This document shows positions 24,463-35,883 of a DNA stretch of 64,000 bases, piece by piece. A model generated the notes under the pieces. It was not told the origin of the DNA and did no database searches. It saw nothing but the letters and a program-made list of their open reading frames with translations. How positions within the stretch are numbered: the first letter of the stretch is position 1; each line of letters starts with the position of its first letter. Both the position numbers and the translations under genes were made by a program. The DNA comes from Luteimonas mephitis DSM 12574 (lineage in GTDB: Bacteria; Pseudomonadota; Gammaproteobacteria; Xanthomonadales; Xanthomonadaceae), in NCBI RefSeq assembly GCF_000422305.1, contig NZ_KE383816.1:608566-672565 (forward strand). The letters are read 5' to 3'.

Positions 24463-25650
24463 ATGGCCGGCATCCTTCAGCGTTGCTTCAAGCAGCGCTT
24501 CACTCAGGGGCTCCGCACGGGTCTTGCAACCGCACTGCTGATGGTGGCGGGCTACGCCATGGCGCAGGGCGTCCGTGGCGATCATCCCGACACCTATGTC
24601 GTCGTGCGCGGCGACACCCTGTGGGACATCGCAGGCAAGTTCCTGCAGCATCCCTGGCTGTGGCCGGAGATCTGGCAGGCCAACCCGCAGATCCGCAATC
24701 CGCACCTGATCTATCCGGGCGACGTGATCAGCCTCGCCTACCTCGACCGGGTCACCCTGCAGCAGGGCCCGCGGACCGATGCGCAGCCGATCAACGCGAT
24801 CCCGCTGTCGGAGATCGAGCCGTTCCTCAAGGACCTGCGCGTGGTCGACCAGTTCGAGCAGCTGCCCTACGTGGTCGGCCTCGAGGAAGACCGCCTGCGC
24901 GGCAGCAAGGACCAGGTGGTGTACGTGCGCGGGCTGTCCGCCGCCACGCCCGGCCAGCGCTACCTGGTGGTGCGCCCGACCGTGCGCTACACCCGCCTCG
25001 AGCGCGCCGGCATGTGCTGCGACCTGCTCGAGAAGGACGACCTCGACTATCGCGGCCGTCGCGACGTCGACTTCGGCAAGTACTGGAACCACGTCGTGTT
25101 CCCGGACAAGGGCGGCGAGACGCTGGGCTACGAGCTGATGCGCGTGAACATCGGCACCGTGACCCGCGGCGAAGTCGGCGGCATCGAGGCCAGCACCGTG
25201 CTGCTCGACGAGGCCGGCCGCGAAGTGCGCATCGGCGACCGCCTGATCGCGGTCGACGCGCAGCCTTACGACCTGCAGTTCTTCCCGCATCCGCCGAAGC
25301 AGCAGATGGAATACGGCCGGGCCCGCGTGCTTGCGGTCACCGACAACCTGTCCTACGGCGGTCCGCGCGACGTGGTGGCGCTGTCGGTCGGCCGCCAGGA
25401 CGGCGTCGACAACGGCACCGTGTTCTCGGTCTGGCGCGAAGGCAGCAACGTCGTCGATCGCGTCGAGCACAGCGCCGACTATCCGGCCGGCGCGGTCAGC
25501 TTCAACGACAAGGTGCGCCTGCCCGACGAGTACAGCGGCCACGTGATCGTGTTCCGCACTTACGACAAGGTCAGCTACGGCCTGATCATGGACGGCGTCA
25601 AGCCGACCGCGATCGGCTACCACCTCAAGCATCCGGACGCGCCGTACTGA
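24463..25650 (+). CDS. secreted LysM-domain protein
   Basis: This 395-aa protein has a signal peptide ending near GYAMA and a LysM domain at about 44-90 (YVVVRGDTLWDIAGKFLQHP ... HLIYPGDVISL) that binds peptidoglycan. A long C-terminal part rich in RVxxGD-like beta segments has no assigned enzyme fold. GGGGAGC precedes the ATG. Its place beside def/fmt and dprA is conserved in gammaproteobacteria (PA0020-like). The cellular role, perhaps envelope or pilus-related, is not known. A hairpin follows the stop. Confidence 0.85.
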   Translation: MAGILQRCFKQRFTQGLRTGLATALLMVAGYAMAQGVRGDHPDTYVVVRGDTLWDIAGKFLQHPWLWPEIWQANPQIRNPHLIYPGDVISLAYLDRVTLQQGPRTDAQPINAIPLSEIEPFLKDLRVVDQFEQLPYVVGLEEDRLRGSKDQVVYVRGLSAATPGQRYLVVRPTVRYTRLERAGMCCDLLEKDDLDYRGRRDVDFGKYWNHVVFPDKGGETLGYELMRVNIGTVTRGEVGGIEASTVLLDEAGREVRIGDRLIAVDAQPYDLQFFPHPPKQQMEYGRARVLAVTDNLSYGGPRDVVALSVGRQDGVDNGTVFSVWREGSNVVDRVEHSADYPAGAVSFNDKVRLPDEYSGHVIVFRTYDKVSYGLIMDGVKPTAIGYHLKHPDAPY

Positions 25651-25690
25651 GGTTCGGGCTGGAAATCAGGGTTTCCTGACCCAGCAACGC

Positions 25691-25720
25691 GACGGCGCCC
25701 GAGGGCGCCGTCGTCGTTTC
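25691..25720 (+). terminator. strong hairpin after LysM gene
   Basis: The 9-bp perfect stem GACGGCGCC (25691-25699) / GGCGCCGTC (25704-25712) has a CGAG loop and is followed by GTCGTTT. The T tract is weak. It lies 40 bp after the LysM stop and 18 bp before dprA. Confidence 0.6.
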
Positions 25721-25737
25721 CGCATTACGCTGGCGCA

Positions 25738-26925
25738 ATGACCGAAACCAGACACGACGCGCTGCTGCGCCTGATCGAGGCCGGCGGCAGTTCCGCTGCG
25801 CGCCGCACCCTGCTCGACGCCCACCGCGACCCGGTCGCGGTCTTGGCCGCGGGACCGCGGGCATGGCGCGAAGCCGGCTGCGACGAGGTGCAGGTCCGGG
25901 CGATCGCCGACACCGCCAGGCCTTCGGCGAATCGCGACCTCGCCCACGCGTGGCTGGCCGAACCCGGCCACCACCTGCTCGGCTGGCACGACCCCGACTA
26001 TCCCGCGCTGCTGCGCCGCGCCGCCAATCCGCCGCTGGCGCTGTTCGTGGCCGGCGACCCGGGGCTGCTCTGGCATCCGGCCGTCGCCGTCGTCGGCAGC
26101 CGCTCGCCCACCGCCGGCGGGCGCGACAACGCCCGCGACTTCGCCCGCGCCATCGCCGCGACCGGCCTGGGCGTCACCAGCGGCCTGGCCGCCGGCATCG
26201 ACACCGCCGCGCACGAGGCCGCGCTCGCCGTTGGCGGCATCACCGTGGCGGTGCTGGGCAGCGGCATCGACGTGCCCTACCCGCGCGCCAACGCCGGCCT
26301 ACATGCGCGCATCGCCGAGCGTGGCGCGGTGGTCAGCGAATACCCGCCCGGCACCCCGTCCCAGCGCGGCTTCTTCCCCGCCCGCAACCGGATCATCGCC
26401 GGGCTGGCACTGGGCGTCCTGGTGGTCGAGGCGGCCGAGCGCTCCGGCGCGCTGATCACCGCGCGCCTGGCCAGCGACGCCGGGCGCGACGTGTTCGCCG
26501 TGCCCGGTTCGATCCACAACCCGATGGCGCGCGGCTGCCACCGCCTGATCCGCGACGGCGCCGGACTGGTCGAGGCCGCCAGCGAAGTGACGGCCGCCGT
26601 CGCGCCGCTGGCGGCCGAACTCGGCGACGCCTTGCGCCAGCGCCTGGCCGCCCCCAGCTCAGGGCCCGGGACGCCTTCCGCCGGTGCCACACGCGCCGAT
26701 GTGATGGACGATCCCGACTACAACCGCTTGTGGCAGGCCCTCGGGCATGACCCAACCGGTATGGATCGGCTGGTCGAACGCACCGGATTGACGACCGCCG
26801 AACTGTCATCCATGCTGCTTGTCATGGAACTGGAGGGACGCGTCGCCGTGGCTCACGGCCGCTACGCCCGAAGGCGCCATGACACCGCGAACACCGCGCC
26901 TCCAGGCGCAGGCCGGGGGAAATGA
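25738..26925 (+). CDS. dprA: DNA-processing protein DprA
   Basis: This 395-aa protein loads RecA onto single-stranded DNA taken up in transformation. The Rossmann-like core shows [56 protein letters not shown] and [17 protein letters not shown]; a winged-helix domain occupies the C-terminus ([20 protein letters not shown]). The ATG is at 25738, with a weak TACGCT six bases before. Overlaps smg by 4 bases. Confidence 0.96.
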   Translation: MTETRHDALLRLIEAGGSSAARRTLLDAHRDPVAVLAAGPRAWREAGCDEVQVRAIADTARPSANRDLAHAWLAEPGHHLLGWHDPDYPALLRRAANPPLALFVAGDPGLLWHPAVAVVGSRSPTAGGRDNARDFARAIAATGLGVTSGLAAGIDTAAHEAALAVGGITVAVLGSGIDVPYPRANAGLHARIAERGAVVSEYPPGTPSQRGFFPARNRIIAGLALGVLVVEAAERSGALITARLASDAGRDVFAVPGSIHNPMARGCHRLIRDGAGLVEAASEVTAAVAPLAAELGDALRQRLAAPSSGPGTPSAGATRADVMDDPDYNRLWQALGHDPTGMDRLVERTGLTTAELSSMLLVMELEGRVAVAHGRYARRRHDTANTAPPGAGRGK

Positions 26926-27395
26926 AAGAGAGCATCCTGGACGTCCTGCTCTATCTGTTCGAGCACTACTTCACCGAAGACGCGGACCTCGTCCGCGACC
27001 GCGACTCCCTCCAGGCAGGCCTGCTCCAGGCCGGATTCAGCCCCGCCGAGATCAGCAAGGCCTTCGACTGGCTCGATGCCCTGGCCGAACAGCGCCCGAG
27101 CGCGGCGATCCCGCGCACCGACGGCCCGACCCGCGTGTACTTCGGCCCGGAGCTCGACAAGCTCGACGTCGAATGCCGCGGCTTCCTGCTGTTCCTCGAG
27201 CAGCACGGCATCCTCGACGCCGACCAGCGCGAGCTGGTGCTCGACCGCGCGATGGCGTTGGACCAGGACGAGCTCGACCTCGACGACCTGAAGTGGGTCG
27301 TGCTGATGGTGCTGTTCAACCAGCCCGGCTCCGAGGCCGCGTATGCGTGGATGGAAACGCAGATGTTCGTCGACGAGCCGGAACCGGTGCACTAG
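26922..27395 (+). CDS. smg: Smg family protein (DUF494)
   Basis: This 157-aa acidic protein starts [20 protein letters not shown] and contains [22 protein letters not shown] (abridged), typical of Smg. The function is unknown, but the gene is constantly found next to dprA and topA. The start overlaps the dprA stop (ATGA), so the two are translationally coupled. Confidence 0.93.
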   Translation: MKESILDVLLYLFEHYFTEDADLVRDRDSLQAGLLQAGFSPAEISKAFDWLDALAEQRPSAAIPRTDGPTRVYFGPELDKLDVECRGFLLFLEQHGILDADQRELVLDRAMALDQDELDLDDLKWVVLMVLFNQPGSEAAYAWMETQMFVDEPEPVH

Positions 27396-27491
27396 CAACC
27401 ACTTGATTTCGACGGCCGCGCCGGGGAGGCGCGGACCGTTCCAGGGATGGCATCCGGCCACGCCGGGCGCGACGGGGACACAGGGGATCAG

Positions 27492-28238
27492 ATGACCGAT
27501 TGGTACTACCACGACCCGGCCCAGGGCCGCGTCGGCCCGCTGTCGGCGGAGCAACTGCGGGCGCGCTACGTCGACCGCCGCATCCAGCGCGACACCCTCG
27601 CCTGGCACGCCGGTGCGCGCGAATGGCAGCCGCTGGACCGCTTCTCCGAGGAACTGCAGCTCGACACGGTCATCCCGGACGCGTCGTTGCCGCCGCCGCT
27701 GCCGCCCGCGGCATCGCCGGTCCAGCCAGCGCCGGCCACGGCGCGCACGCCGATGGGACGGCCGTTGCAGCGCGGCGCGATGCCAACGCCGAAGCGGGGC
27801 CTGTCGGGCTGCGCGATCGTGGCGATCGTGGGCGCGGTGCTGGCAGTGCCGGTGCTGGCGATCCTGGCCGCCATCGCGATCCCCGCCTACCAGGACTACA
27901 CGATCCGCGCGCAGGCCACCGCCGGCCTCATCGGCGCTGCCCCGGCGATGCAGCGCGCGGTCGAGGAGTTTCGCGACGCCCACGACCGCTGCCCCGGCAA
28001 CGACGACTTCGCGCCGCTGCTGCGGCAGTTCTCGGCGATCGAGAAGACCACCACGCTGCGCTTCGGCGCGCTGGCCAGCGGCAACTGCGCATTCGAGTTC
28101 ACCCTGCACGGCAACAGCGCCATCGAGGGCAAGACCTGGGTGTTCGAAGCCCACGACGACGGCGACCTGGGCGGCTGGGACTGCACGGGCGGCGACCTGC
28201 CCGCCCGCTATCGCCCGCAGCACTGCCGCGCCGGCTGA
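27492..28238 (+). CDS. GYF_2 domain protein fused to a pilin-like segment
   Basis: In this 248-aa protein the N-terminus (MTDWYYHDPAQGRVGPLSAE) is a GYF_2/DUF4339 domain (about 1-50). A Pro-rich linker follows, then a membrane helix at about 106-130 running into AIPAYQDYTIRAQ, the conserved start of type IV pilin-like proteins. The remaining 105 residues contain C167, C199, C231 and C245, perhaps two disulfides. Since the pilin motif is internal, no prepilin-peptidase processing is expected. GGGGATC precedes the ATG. Function unknown. Confidence 0.75.
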   Translation: MTDWYYHDPAQGRVGPLSAEQLRARYVDRRIQRDTLAWHAGAREWQPLDRFSEELQLDTVIPDASLPPPLPPAASPVQPAPATARTPMGRPLQRGAMPTPKRGLSGCAIVAIVGAVLAVPVLAILAAIAIPAYQDYTIRAQATAGLIGAAPAMQRAVEEFRDAHDRCPGNDDFAPLLRQFSAIEKTTTLRFGALASGNCAFEFTLHGNSAIEGKTWVFEAHDDGDLGGWDCTGGDLPARYRPQHCRAG

Positions 28239-28285
28239 CCGGCGCGCGCCCGATCTCCCGACGACCCAAGCACGGAACCCCGGCC

Positions 28286-29203
28286 ATGGCCCAGTGGTAC
28301 TACAGCGATTACGAGCGCAACCGCCACGGCCCGGTGAGCGCCGCCGACCTGGCGATGCTGCACGCCAACGGCCAGCTGGCAGGCGACACCCTGGTCTGGC
28401 GCGAAGGCCTGGCCCAGTGGCAGCCGTGGCACAGCATGATCGACGAAGTGGTCGCCGCCACCCCGGCGGCGCCCGCACCGGCCCGGGCGAGCTTTGCGAC
28501 GGCCGCGGCCGACGCACCCGAGGACGCCTTCTCCAGCCCCTACACGATGGCCGAACCACGCTCGCCCTACGCCCCGCCGCGGGCGCCGGTGCAGCGCGTG
28601 GAAGACGTGTACCTGGACGGCCAGGTGGTCTATGCGGGGTTCTGGAAACGGGTCGCGGCCTACCTGATCGACAGCGTGATCATCGGCGTGATCGCGATGG
28701 TGGTCGGCGCCGCGATCGGTGGCCTGATGGGCGCGGCCTTTGGCCTGGGCGGCGGCCTCGACAACGGCGGCGCGCTCGCCATCCAGGGCGTCGTGCAGCT
28801 GGTCTCGCTGGTGCTGACCGCCTGCTATTACGGCTGGTTCTACGCCTCCGTGCAGCAGGCCACCCCGGGCAAGATGGCGATCGGCATCAAGGTGGTCCGC
28901 GGCGACGGCGAGGGCTGCGGTTTCTGGCGCGGTTTCGCGCGCTATTTCGCCATGATCCTGAGCGGCCTGGTCCTCGGCATCGGCTTCCTGATGGCGGCCT
29001 TCACCGCCCGCAAGCAGTGCCTGCACGACATGATCTGCGATACCGTGGTGGTCGACAAATGGGCGTTCACCGCCTATCCGGACCAGCAGCGCGAGGAACT
29101 GGGCACCCTGGCCGTGGTGGTGCTGGTGCTCGGCGGGTTGCTGTTCGTGGGGCTGATCATGGTGGTGGCGGGCCTGGCCGCAATGGCCGGGGCCGGCCGT
29201 TGA
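28286..29203 (+). CDS. GYF_2 and RDD domain membrane protein
   Basis: In this 305-aa protein residues 1-52 form a GYF_2 domain (MAQWYYSDYERNRHGPVSAA) resembling that of the preceding gene. After a low-complexity linker comes an RDD domain from about 116 (YAGFWKRVAAYLIDSVIIG, then TPGKMAIGIKVV and KQCLHDM) with three or more helices, plus a final helix. RDD proteins are poorly known; some act in ion or solute transport. The tandem GYF pair suggests a shared partner with Pro-rich tails. Confidence 0.82.
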   Translation: MAQWYYSDYERNRHGPVSAADLAMLHANGQLAGDTLVWREGLAQWQPWHSMIDEVVAATPAAPAPARASFATAAADAPEDAFSSPYTMAEPRSPYAPPRAPVQRVEDVYLDGQVVYAGFWKRVAAYLIDSVIIGVIAMVVGAAIGGLMGAAFGLGGGLDNGGALAIQGVVQLVSLVLTACYYGWFYASVQQATPGKMAIGIKVVRGDGEGCGFWRGFARYFAMILSGLVLGIGFLMAAFTARKQCLHDMICDTVVVDKWAFTAYPDQQREELGTLAVVVLVLGGLLFVGLIMVVAGLAAMAGAGR

Positions 29204-29370
29204 CCCGCCGGGCAGGCCCGGGCGCTTGACAACGCCTGCCATGGCGTGATTCCACTATAAATAGGTGCAAACCTGAACGCCCGTGGCCAAGGCTGCGGGC
29301 GTCGTCTTCTCCAAACCCCTATATTGCCGCGGCCCCACGCCACGCACCGCAAGGACAGGCTCCACCACCC

Positions 29371-31899
<2,529 letters not shown>

Positions 31900-31911
31900 C
31901 ACACCCTGTCG

Positions 31912-31938
31912 CAGGTCGGGGGCGTAGCCCCGACCTAC
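31912..31938. repeat. hairpin of the GTCGGGG family
   Basis: AGGTCGGGG-GCGTAG-CCCCGACCT folds as a 9-bp perfect hairpin 13 bp after the topA stop. It matches one arm of the 19659-19730 element. It may end the topA transcript, but no T tract follows. Confidence 0.75.
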
Positions 31939-31942
31939 GGCC

Positions 31943-31948
31943 TACAAT
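31943..31948 (+). promoter_or_regulatory. -10 box of tsaC, leaderless type
   Basis: TACAAT ends 6 bases before the tsaC ATG (31955), which has no Shine-Dalgarno. Same geometry as the DUF1820 gene. Confidence 0.4.
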
Positions 31949-31954
31949 CACGCC

Positions 31955-32515
31955 ATGTCCCAGCTGTCCGCCGCCGAAGCCGCCGCCGCCCTGCGCACGA
32001 GCGGCGTCATCGCCTATCCCACCGAAGCGGTGTGGGGCCTGGGCTGCGATCCCTTCGACGAGGCCGCCGTGCTGCGCCTGCTGGCGATCAAGCAGCGTCC
32101 GGTCGACAAGGGCCTGATCCTGATCGCCGCATCGACCGCGCAGCTCGACGGCCTGGTCGACTGGGACGCCCTGCCGCGCGAACGCCGCGACGAAGTGCTT
32201 GCGTCATGGCCCGGCCCGCACACGTGGATCATGCCGGCCACCGCGCGCGTGCCGCGCTGGATCACCGGCGCCCATGCCGGCGTCGCGATGCGGGTCAGCG
32301 CGCATCCTGTCGTGGTTGCGCTGTGCGAAGCCTTCGGCGGCGTGCTGGTCTCCACCAGCGCCAATCCGGCCGGCGCCGCGCCGCCGCGCACGCGCGCGTC
32401 GATCGACCCCGCCCTGCTCGCCGCCATCGACGGCTGCGTGTCCGGCGACACCGGCGACCTGGCCCGCCCGACCCCGATCCGCGACGCCCGCAGCGGCGCC
32501 GAAATCCGCGCCTGA
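31955..32515 (+). CDS. tsaC: threonylcarbamoyl-AMP synthase TsaC
   Basis: This 186-aa Sua5/YciO/YrdC protein makes threonylcarbamoyl-adenylate from Thr, bicarbonate and ATP, used by TsaD (also in this window) for tRNA t6A. Signature segments are GVIAYPTEAVWGLGCDPFDE, RLLAIKQRPVDKGLILIAA, the Pro-Gly block WPGPHTWIMPA and VLVSTSANPAGAAPPRT. Short form without the Sua5 C-terminal domain. Confidence 0.96.
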   Translation: MSQLSAAEAAAALRTSGVIAYPTEAVWGLGCDPFDEAAVLRLLAIKQRPVDKGLILIAASTAQLDGLVDWDALPRERRDEVLASWPGPHTWIMPATARVPRWITGAHAGVAMRVSAHPVVVALCEAFGGVLVSTSANPAGAAPPRTRASIDPALLAAIDGCVSGDTGDLARPTPIRDARSGAEIRA

Positions 32516-32879
32516 ATCGCTGCCGCGTCGCGACATGTGCCGCCCCGCGGACGGGTCCAGTCTCGACGGCGCCTACGCCCCGGCGACGAAGGCTTGCACC
32601 ATCACCGGCGGAGACGGCCGACCCGACGGCCAGCGGCGCGCGGATACCCGGCCGTGAAACCCTGCGCGTCGTCGATGCCGACCACCGCGCGACGGAGACG
32701 TTCGAATCACGCGACGGCAGGGCAATCCGCGCCATGCGGATCGAATACGCGAACGAGAAGTGGATCGCGCCACCAGCGCATGCCGCGTGGATGAGCGCGG
32801 CATGAACCCGCCCGCGCGGGAGCCGGGATCGGCGACGCCTGCCCTTTCCCTGCGCAGGATCTGCGCGCACTATCGGGCG
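32516..32879 (+). other. 364-bp gap without a recognised gene
   Basis: Only short Arg-rich frames with no family resemblance are open here, as is normal for chance frames at this GC content. An ATG at 32802 is in frame with the following secreted protein but would bury its signal peptide. No hairpin, repeat or promoter stands out. Confidence 0.5.
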
Positions 32880-33683
32880 ATGGCCACTCGCCTGCCCTGC
32901 CTGCTGGTGCTGCTGTCGGCGCCGTTGTTCGCCGCCAGCGCGATCGCGCAGGACGGCGACATCACCATCTATCGCTGCACCGATGCCGGCGGCCACCTGA
33001 CCGTGCAGGATTCGCCGTGCGCACGCGACCAGTCGCAGCGGGTGCGGAAGATGATCCAGCCCGCCGACCCGCCGCCGCGCGCGGGATCCGCCGCGCCGGC
33101 GGTTCTGCAGCCCGCGCCGGAACCGTCGACGCCAGCGGTGGTCGCGCGGCACGCGCCGCGGGTGATGTACGAATGCGTGCGCGACGACGGCAGCCGCTAC
33201 ACCAGCGACGACGACGAGGGCAACCCGCGCTGGATTCCCTACGATGACTGGTCGTACCACGACGCCGCGCCGCTGCTCGCACCGGGCATTGTCCCCAGCC
33301 GCGGACAGGCCGCGCCGGCCCGGCCGATATGGCTTGCCAGCGCGAGCGGCCCCCAGAGCGGCGGCGACGGGCAGCCAAGGCCGCGCTTCCGCACCACCGA
33401 TTCCACGGCTCCTCCACCTCCGCCGCCTCCGCCCGACCACGGGCATGGGCATGGGCATGGCCACGGCCACCACCACGGCCATGGCATCGGCTACGGCGGC
33501 GGCCGCTGGGTGCGCGATACCTGCCATGCCTTGCCGCAGGCCGAAACCTGCGCCCGCCTGCGCGACCGGCGCGAAACCATCCGCACGCGCAGGTTCAATG
33601 CCCAGGCCAACGAGCGTGCGACACTGGCCGAAGAAGAGCGCGGCATCAACGCGCGCCTGTCGGAAGATTGCGGAGGAACCTGA
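32880..33683 (+). CDS. secreted DUF4124-like protein with His-Gly tract
   Basis: This 267-aa protein has a signal peptide (MATRLPCLLVLLSAPLFAAS) ending near AIAQ. Next comes a DUF4124-like module, IYRCTDAGGHLTVQDSPC, then a Pro/Ala-rich stretch. After a run of eight prolines comes a tract of HG dipeptides, about 11 His in 20 residues (33435-33487). The C-terminus has four Cys and an Arg/Glu helix. The His tract suggests metal binding in the periplasm, as inference. The ATG at 32880 is chosen for the signal peptide. Overlaps its paralogue by one base. Confidence 0.7.
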   Translation: MATRLPCLLVLLSAPLFAASAIAQDGDITIYRCTDAGGHLTVQDSPCARDQSQRVRKMIQPADPPPRAGSAAPAVLQPAPEPSTPAVVARHAPRVMYECVRDDGSRYTSDDDEGNPRWIPYDDWSYHDAAPLLAPGIVPSRGQAAPARPIWLASASGPQSGGDGQPRPRFRTTDSTAPPPPPPPPDHGHGHGHGHGHHHGHGIGYGGGRWVRDTCHALPQAETCARLRDRRETIRTRRFNAQANERATLAEEERGINARLSEDCGGT

Positions 33684-34318
33684 TGCGTCGTGTGGTGTTT
33701 TCGGCCGTGCTGCTGGCAGCGGCCACGCTGGCTCCTGCGCAGGAAACACGCCAGGACACCATTTACCGCTGCACCGATGCGCTCGGCGCACTGACCATCC
33801 AGAACGGTACGCCGTGCCCGAAGGGCAGCAGGCAGGAAGTGCAGGTGGTCGAATCCCCGATGGTGATCCCGCGCTTCGAGGCGCCGCCGCCGGTCGTCAC
33901 CGCGGCCCCGGAACCCGAGCCGGTGCCCGCGCCCGCGGAACCCGAGCGCCCGCAGGCGCCGCCGCCGGCCAAACTGGCCGATGCGCAACGCCTGCCGCCG
34001 CCACCGCTGTACCAGTGCAGCACTTGGGACAACGACCGGTACCTCAGCGAAGACCCGGAACCCAAGCCGCGCTGCGTGGCGCTGCAGACCACCGGCCTGG
34101 CCGGCGATCCGAACCGCGCCGGCGGCCAGGCCTGCGAGATGAAATACGACCTGTGCGCGCGCGTGCCGGACGGCGCGGCGTGCGAGGGCTGGAAACAGCG
34201 CCAGCGCGAGATCGAATCGACCTGGCGCTACGCGCCCGGCGCCGACAAGCCGCGGCTGCAGGACGAGTTCGCACGGGTCACGAAGATCCTCAACGACACC
34301 ACCTGCGGCGCACCCTGA
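33683..34318 (+). CDS. secreted DUF4124-like protein
   Basis: This 211-aa paralogue of the gene before it shares a signal peptide (MRRVVFSAVLLAAATLAPAQ), IYRCTDALGALTIQNGTPC and a Pro-rich linker, then a Cys-containing C-terminal domain (CEMKYDLCARVPDGAACEGW). It lacks the His-Gly tract. Start overlaps the upstream stop (TGATG) and is preceded by GGAGGA. The pair probably arose by duplication and is made together in the periplasm; function unknown. Confidence 0.72.
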   Translation: MRRVVFSAVLLAAATLAPAQETRQDTIYRCTDALGALTIQNGTPCPKGSRQEVQVVESPMVIPRFEAPPPVVTAAPEPEPVPAPAEPERPQAPPPAKLADAQRLPPPPLYQCSTWDNDRYLSEDPEPKPRCVALQTTGLAGDPNRAGGQACEMKYDLCARVPDGAACEGWKQRQREIESTWRYAPGADKPRLQDEFARVTKILNDTTCGAP

Positions 34319-34337
34319 CGCGTTGATGTCCGCGCCC

Positions 34338-34406
34338 GCAGGAGCGCCCCACGGGCGCGCTCGGACTTCAGCGGGAATGCCGATCGCGCCCATGGGGCGC
34401 TCCTGC
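34338..34406. repeat. REP-like palindrome, GGAGCG family, copy 5
   Basis: GCAGGAGCGCCCCACGGGCG at 34338 is inverted at 34382-34406. It lies between convergent genes (DUF4124-like and alkB). Confidence 0.82.
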
Positions 34407-34418
34407 GTGAAACCGGCG

Positions 34419-35081
34419 TCAACCCGCGCGCCGGAACGTCAGGTTGATCCGCCGCGCACCGAGCAGCGGATGGCTGCCTTCGGCCAGCGGCAGCACGCCG
34501 TGGTGGAACAGGCGCGATGCGCCGCCCCAGGCCACCACGTCGCCGTGGCGCAATGACAGCCGCTGCACGCGGTCGCCACGCGCCGCGCCGCCGAACACGA
34601 ACGTCGCCGGCAGGCCCAGCGACACCGACACGATCGGCGCCGCGAAATCGCGTTCGTCGCGATCCTGGTGCAGCGACAGCCGCGTGCCGGGTTCGTAACG
34701 GTTGACCAGGCACGCATCCGGCTTGAAGCCGTCGAATCCCGCCGCACGCGCGGCCTGTGCCGCCAGTCGCGCGAACACCGCCGGCATCGGCGGCCACGGT
34801 TGCCCATCGAGCGGGTCACGGGCCGCATAGCGATAGCCGCGACGGTCGCTGACCCAGCCGAGCGCACCGCAGTTGCTCATCGCCACCGACATGCGCAGCC
34901 CGCGCCGCGTTTCCATGTGCCGGAACGGCGCCTGCGCGGTGATCGCATCGATCGCCTCCAGCAGCGCCGCCGCGCGATCCAGGGCGAAGCCGCGCAGCAG
35001 CCACGCATCTTCGGCGAACTGCGTCGCGCTGCCCGCATCCGCTCCGGCGGCGTCGAACAGGTCGTGCATCGGCGCGTGCAT
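34419..35081 (-). CDS. alkB: AlkB-type DNA oxidative demethylase
   Basis: This 220-aa Fe(II)/2-oxoglutarate dioxygenase removes methyl groups from 1-methyladenine and 3-methylcytosine. The iron triad is H138 and D140 (RLSLHQDRDE) and H194 (SRLFHHGVLP); arginines in RRINLTFRRAG bind 2OG. Length and motifs are close to E. coli AlkB (216 aa). Start at 35081, with a second ATG at 35069. Third gene of the ada operon. Confidence 0.96.
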   Translation of the reverse strand: MHAPMHDLFDAAGADAGSATQFAEDAWLLRGFALDRAAALLEAIDAITAQAPFRHMETRRGLRMSVAMSNCGALGWVSDRRGYRYAARDPLDGQPWPPMPAVFARLAAQAARAAGFDGFKPDACLVNRYEPGTRLSLHQDRDERDFAAPIVSVSLGLPATFVFGGAARGDRVQRLSLRHGDVVAWGGASRLFHHGVLPLAEGSHPLLGARRINLTFRRAG

Positions 35082-35097
35082 GTCGGTGCCGGCGGCC

Positions 35098-35883
35098 TCA
35101 GGCCGCGTCGTGGAAGATCACGCCGAGCGCGTGCCGTCGCCCGCGCCGCAGCCGGCTGACGCCATGGCGCATGTTCACCCGGTAGTTGCCGCGCGCGCCC
35201 GGCAACGGCCGCTGGCGGACGGCGAACACCACCGCGTCGCCCTGCTGCAGCGGCACCACTTCCGTGCGCGACTGCATCCGCGGCCGCTGCTCGGTGAGCA
35301 CGAACTCGCCGCCTTCGAAATCGCCGCCGTCGCATTCGCGCCCCGGCTGCGACAGCAGCACCGCGACCTGCAGCGGGAACACGTGTTCGCCGTACAGGTC
35401 CTGGTGCAGGCAGTTGTAGTCGCCCTCGCCATACCTGAGCAGCAGCGGCGTCGGTCGCGACTGGCCCGCGGCGTGGCAGCGGTCGATGAAATCCGCGTGC
35501 GCGCCGGGATACGCCACGTGGACCTTCATCGCCAGGTTCCAGCGGTTGGCCACCGGCACCAGGCACGGGTACAGCGATTCGCGCAGCGCCTGCACGGGCG
35601 CAGGCAGCGGGTAGCGGAAGTACCGGTACTCGCCGCGGCCGAACCCGTGCCGCGCCATCACCACGCGGCTGCGGTGCCGCGCCTCGTCGTCGTACAGCGC
35701 GGCCAGCGCGTCGCACTGGTCGCGCGACAGCAGGCCCGGCAGGCGCGCGTTGCCATGGGCATCGAGTTGCGTCGCGATGTCGCTCCAGTCGAACCCCTCG
35801 ACGCGTCCGGCGATGCGTCCGCAGCTGTCCCCGGGCTGCGCGGGATGCGCGGACACCACTTTCCCCGCGGTCCGCGCGTTCAC
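35098..35883 (-). CDS. 2OG-Fe(II) oxygenase (DUF2086/Oxygenase-NA type)
   Basis: This 261-aa protein belongs to the DUF2086 group, annotated as oxygenases acting on damaged nucleic acid. The double-stranded beta-helix iron ligands are H160 and D162 (NCLHQDLYGEHVFPLQ) and H240 (VNMRHGVSRL), with R250 as likely 2OG ligand. The start is GTG at 35883, overlapping the ada stop (GTGA); 16 bp separate it from alkB. Placement between ada and alkB supports an alkylation-repair role, but no substrate is proven. Confidence 0.85.
   Translation of the reverse strand: MNARTAGKVVSAHPAQPGDSCGRIAGRVEGFDWSDIATQLDAHGNARLPGLLSRDQCDALAALYDDEARHRSRVVMARHGFGRGEYRYFRYPLPAPVQALRESLYPCLVPVANRWNLAMKVHVAYPGAHADFIDRCHAAGQSRPTPLLLRYGEGDYNCLHQDLYGEHVFPLQVAVLLSQPGRECDGGDFEGGEFVLTEQRPRMQSRTEVVPLQQGDAVVFAVRQRPLPGARGNYRVNMRHGVSRLRRGRRHALGVIFHDAA

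Noticed and set aside
29226-29261. TTGACA and TATAAA upstream of topA as a sigma-70 promoter
   Set aside because: The spacer is 24 bp, far from the usual 16-18, so the two boxes are unlikely to act together.
32537-32794. An 85-codon frame between tsaC and the His-tract protein
   Set aside because: Arg-rich chance frame with no ribosome site, no family features and competing frames on both strands.
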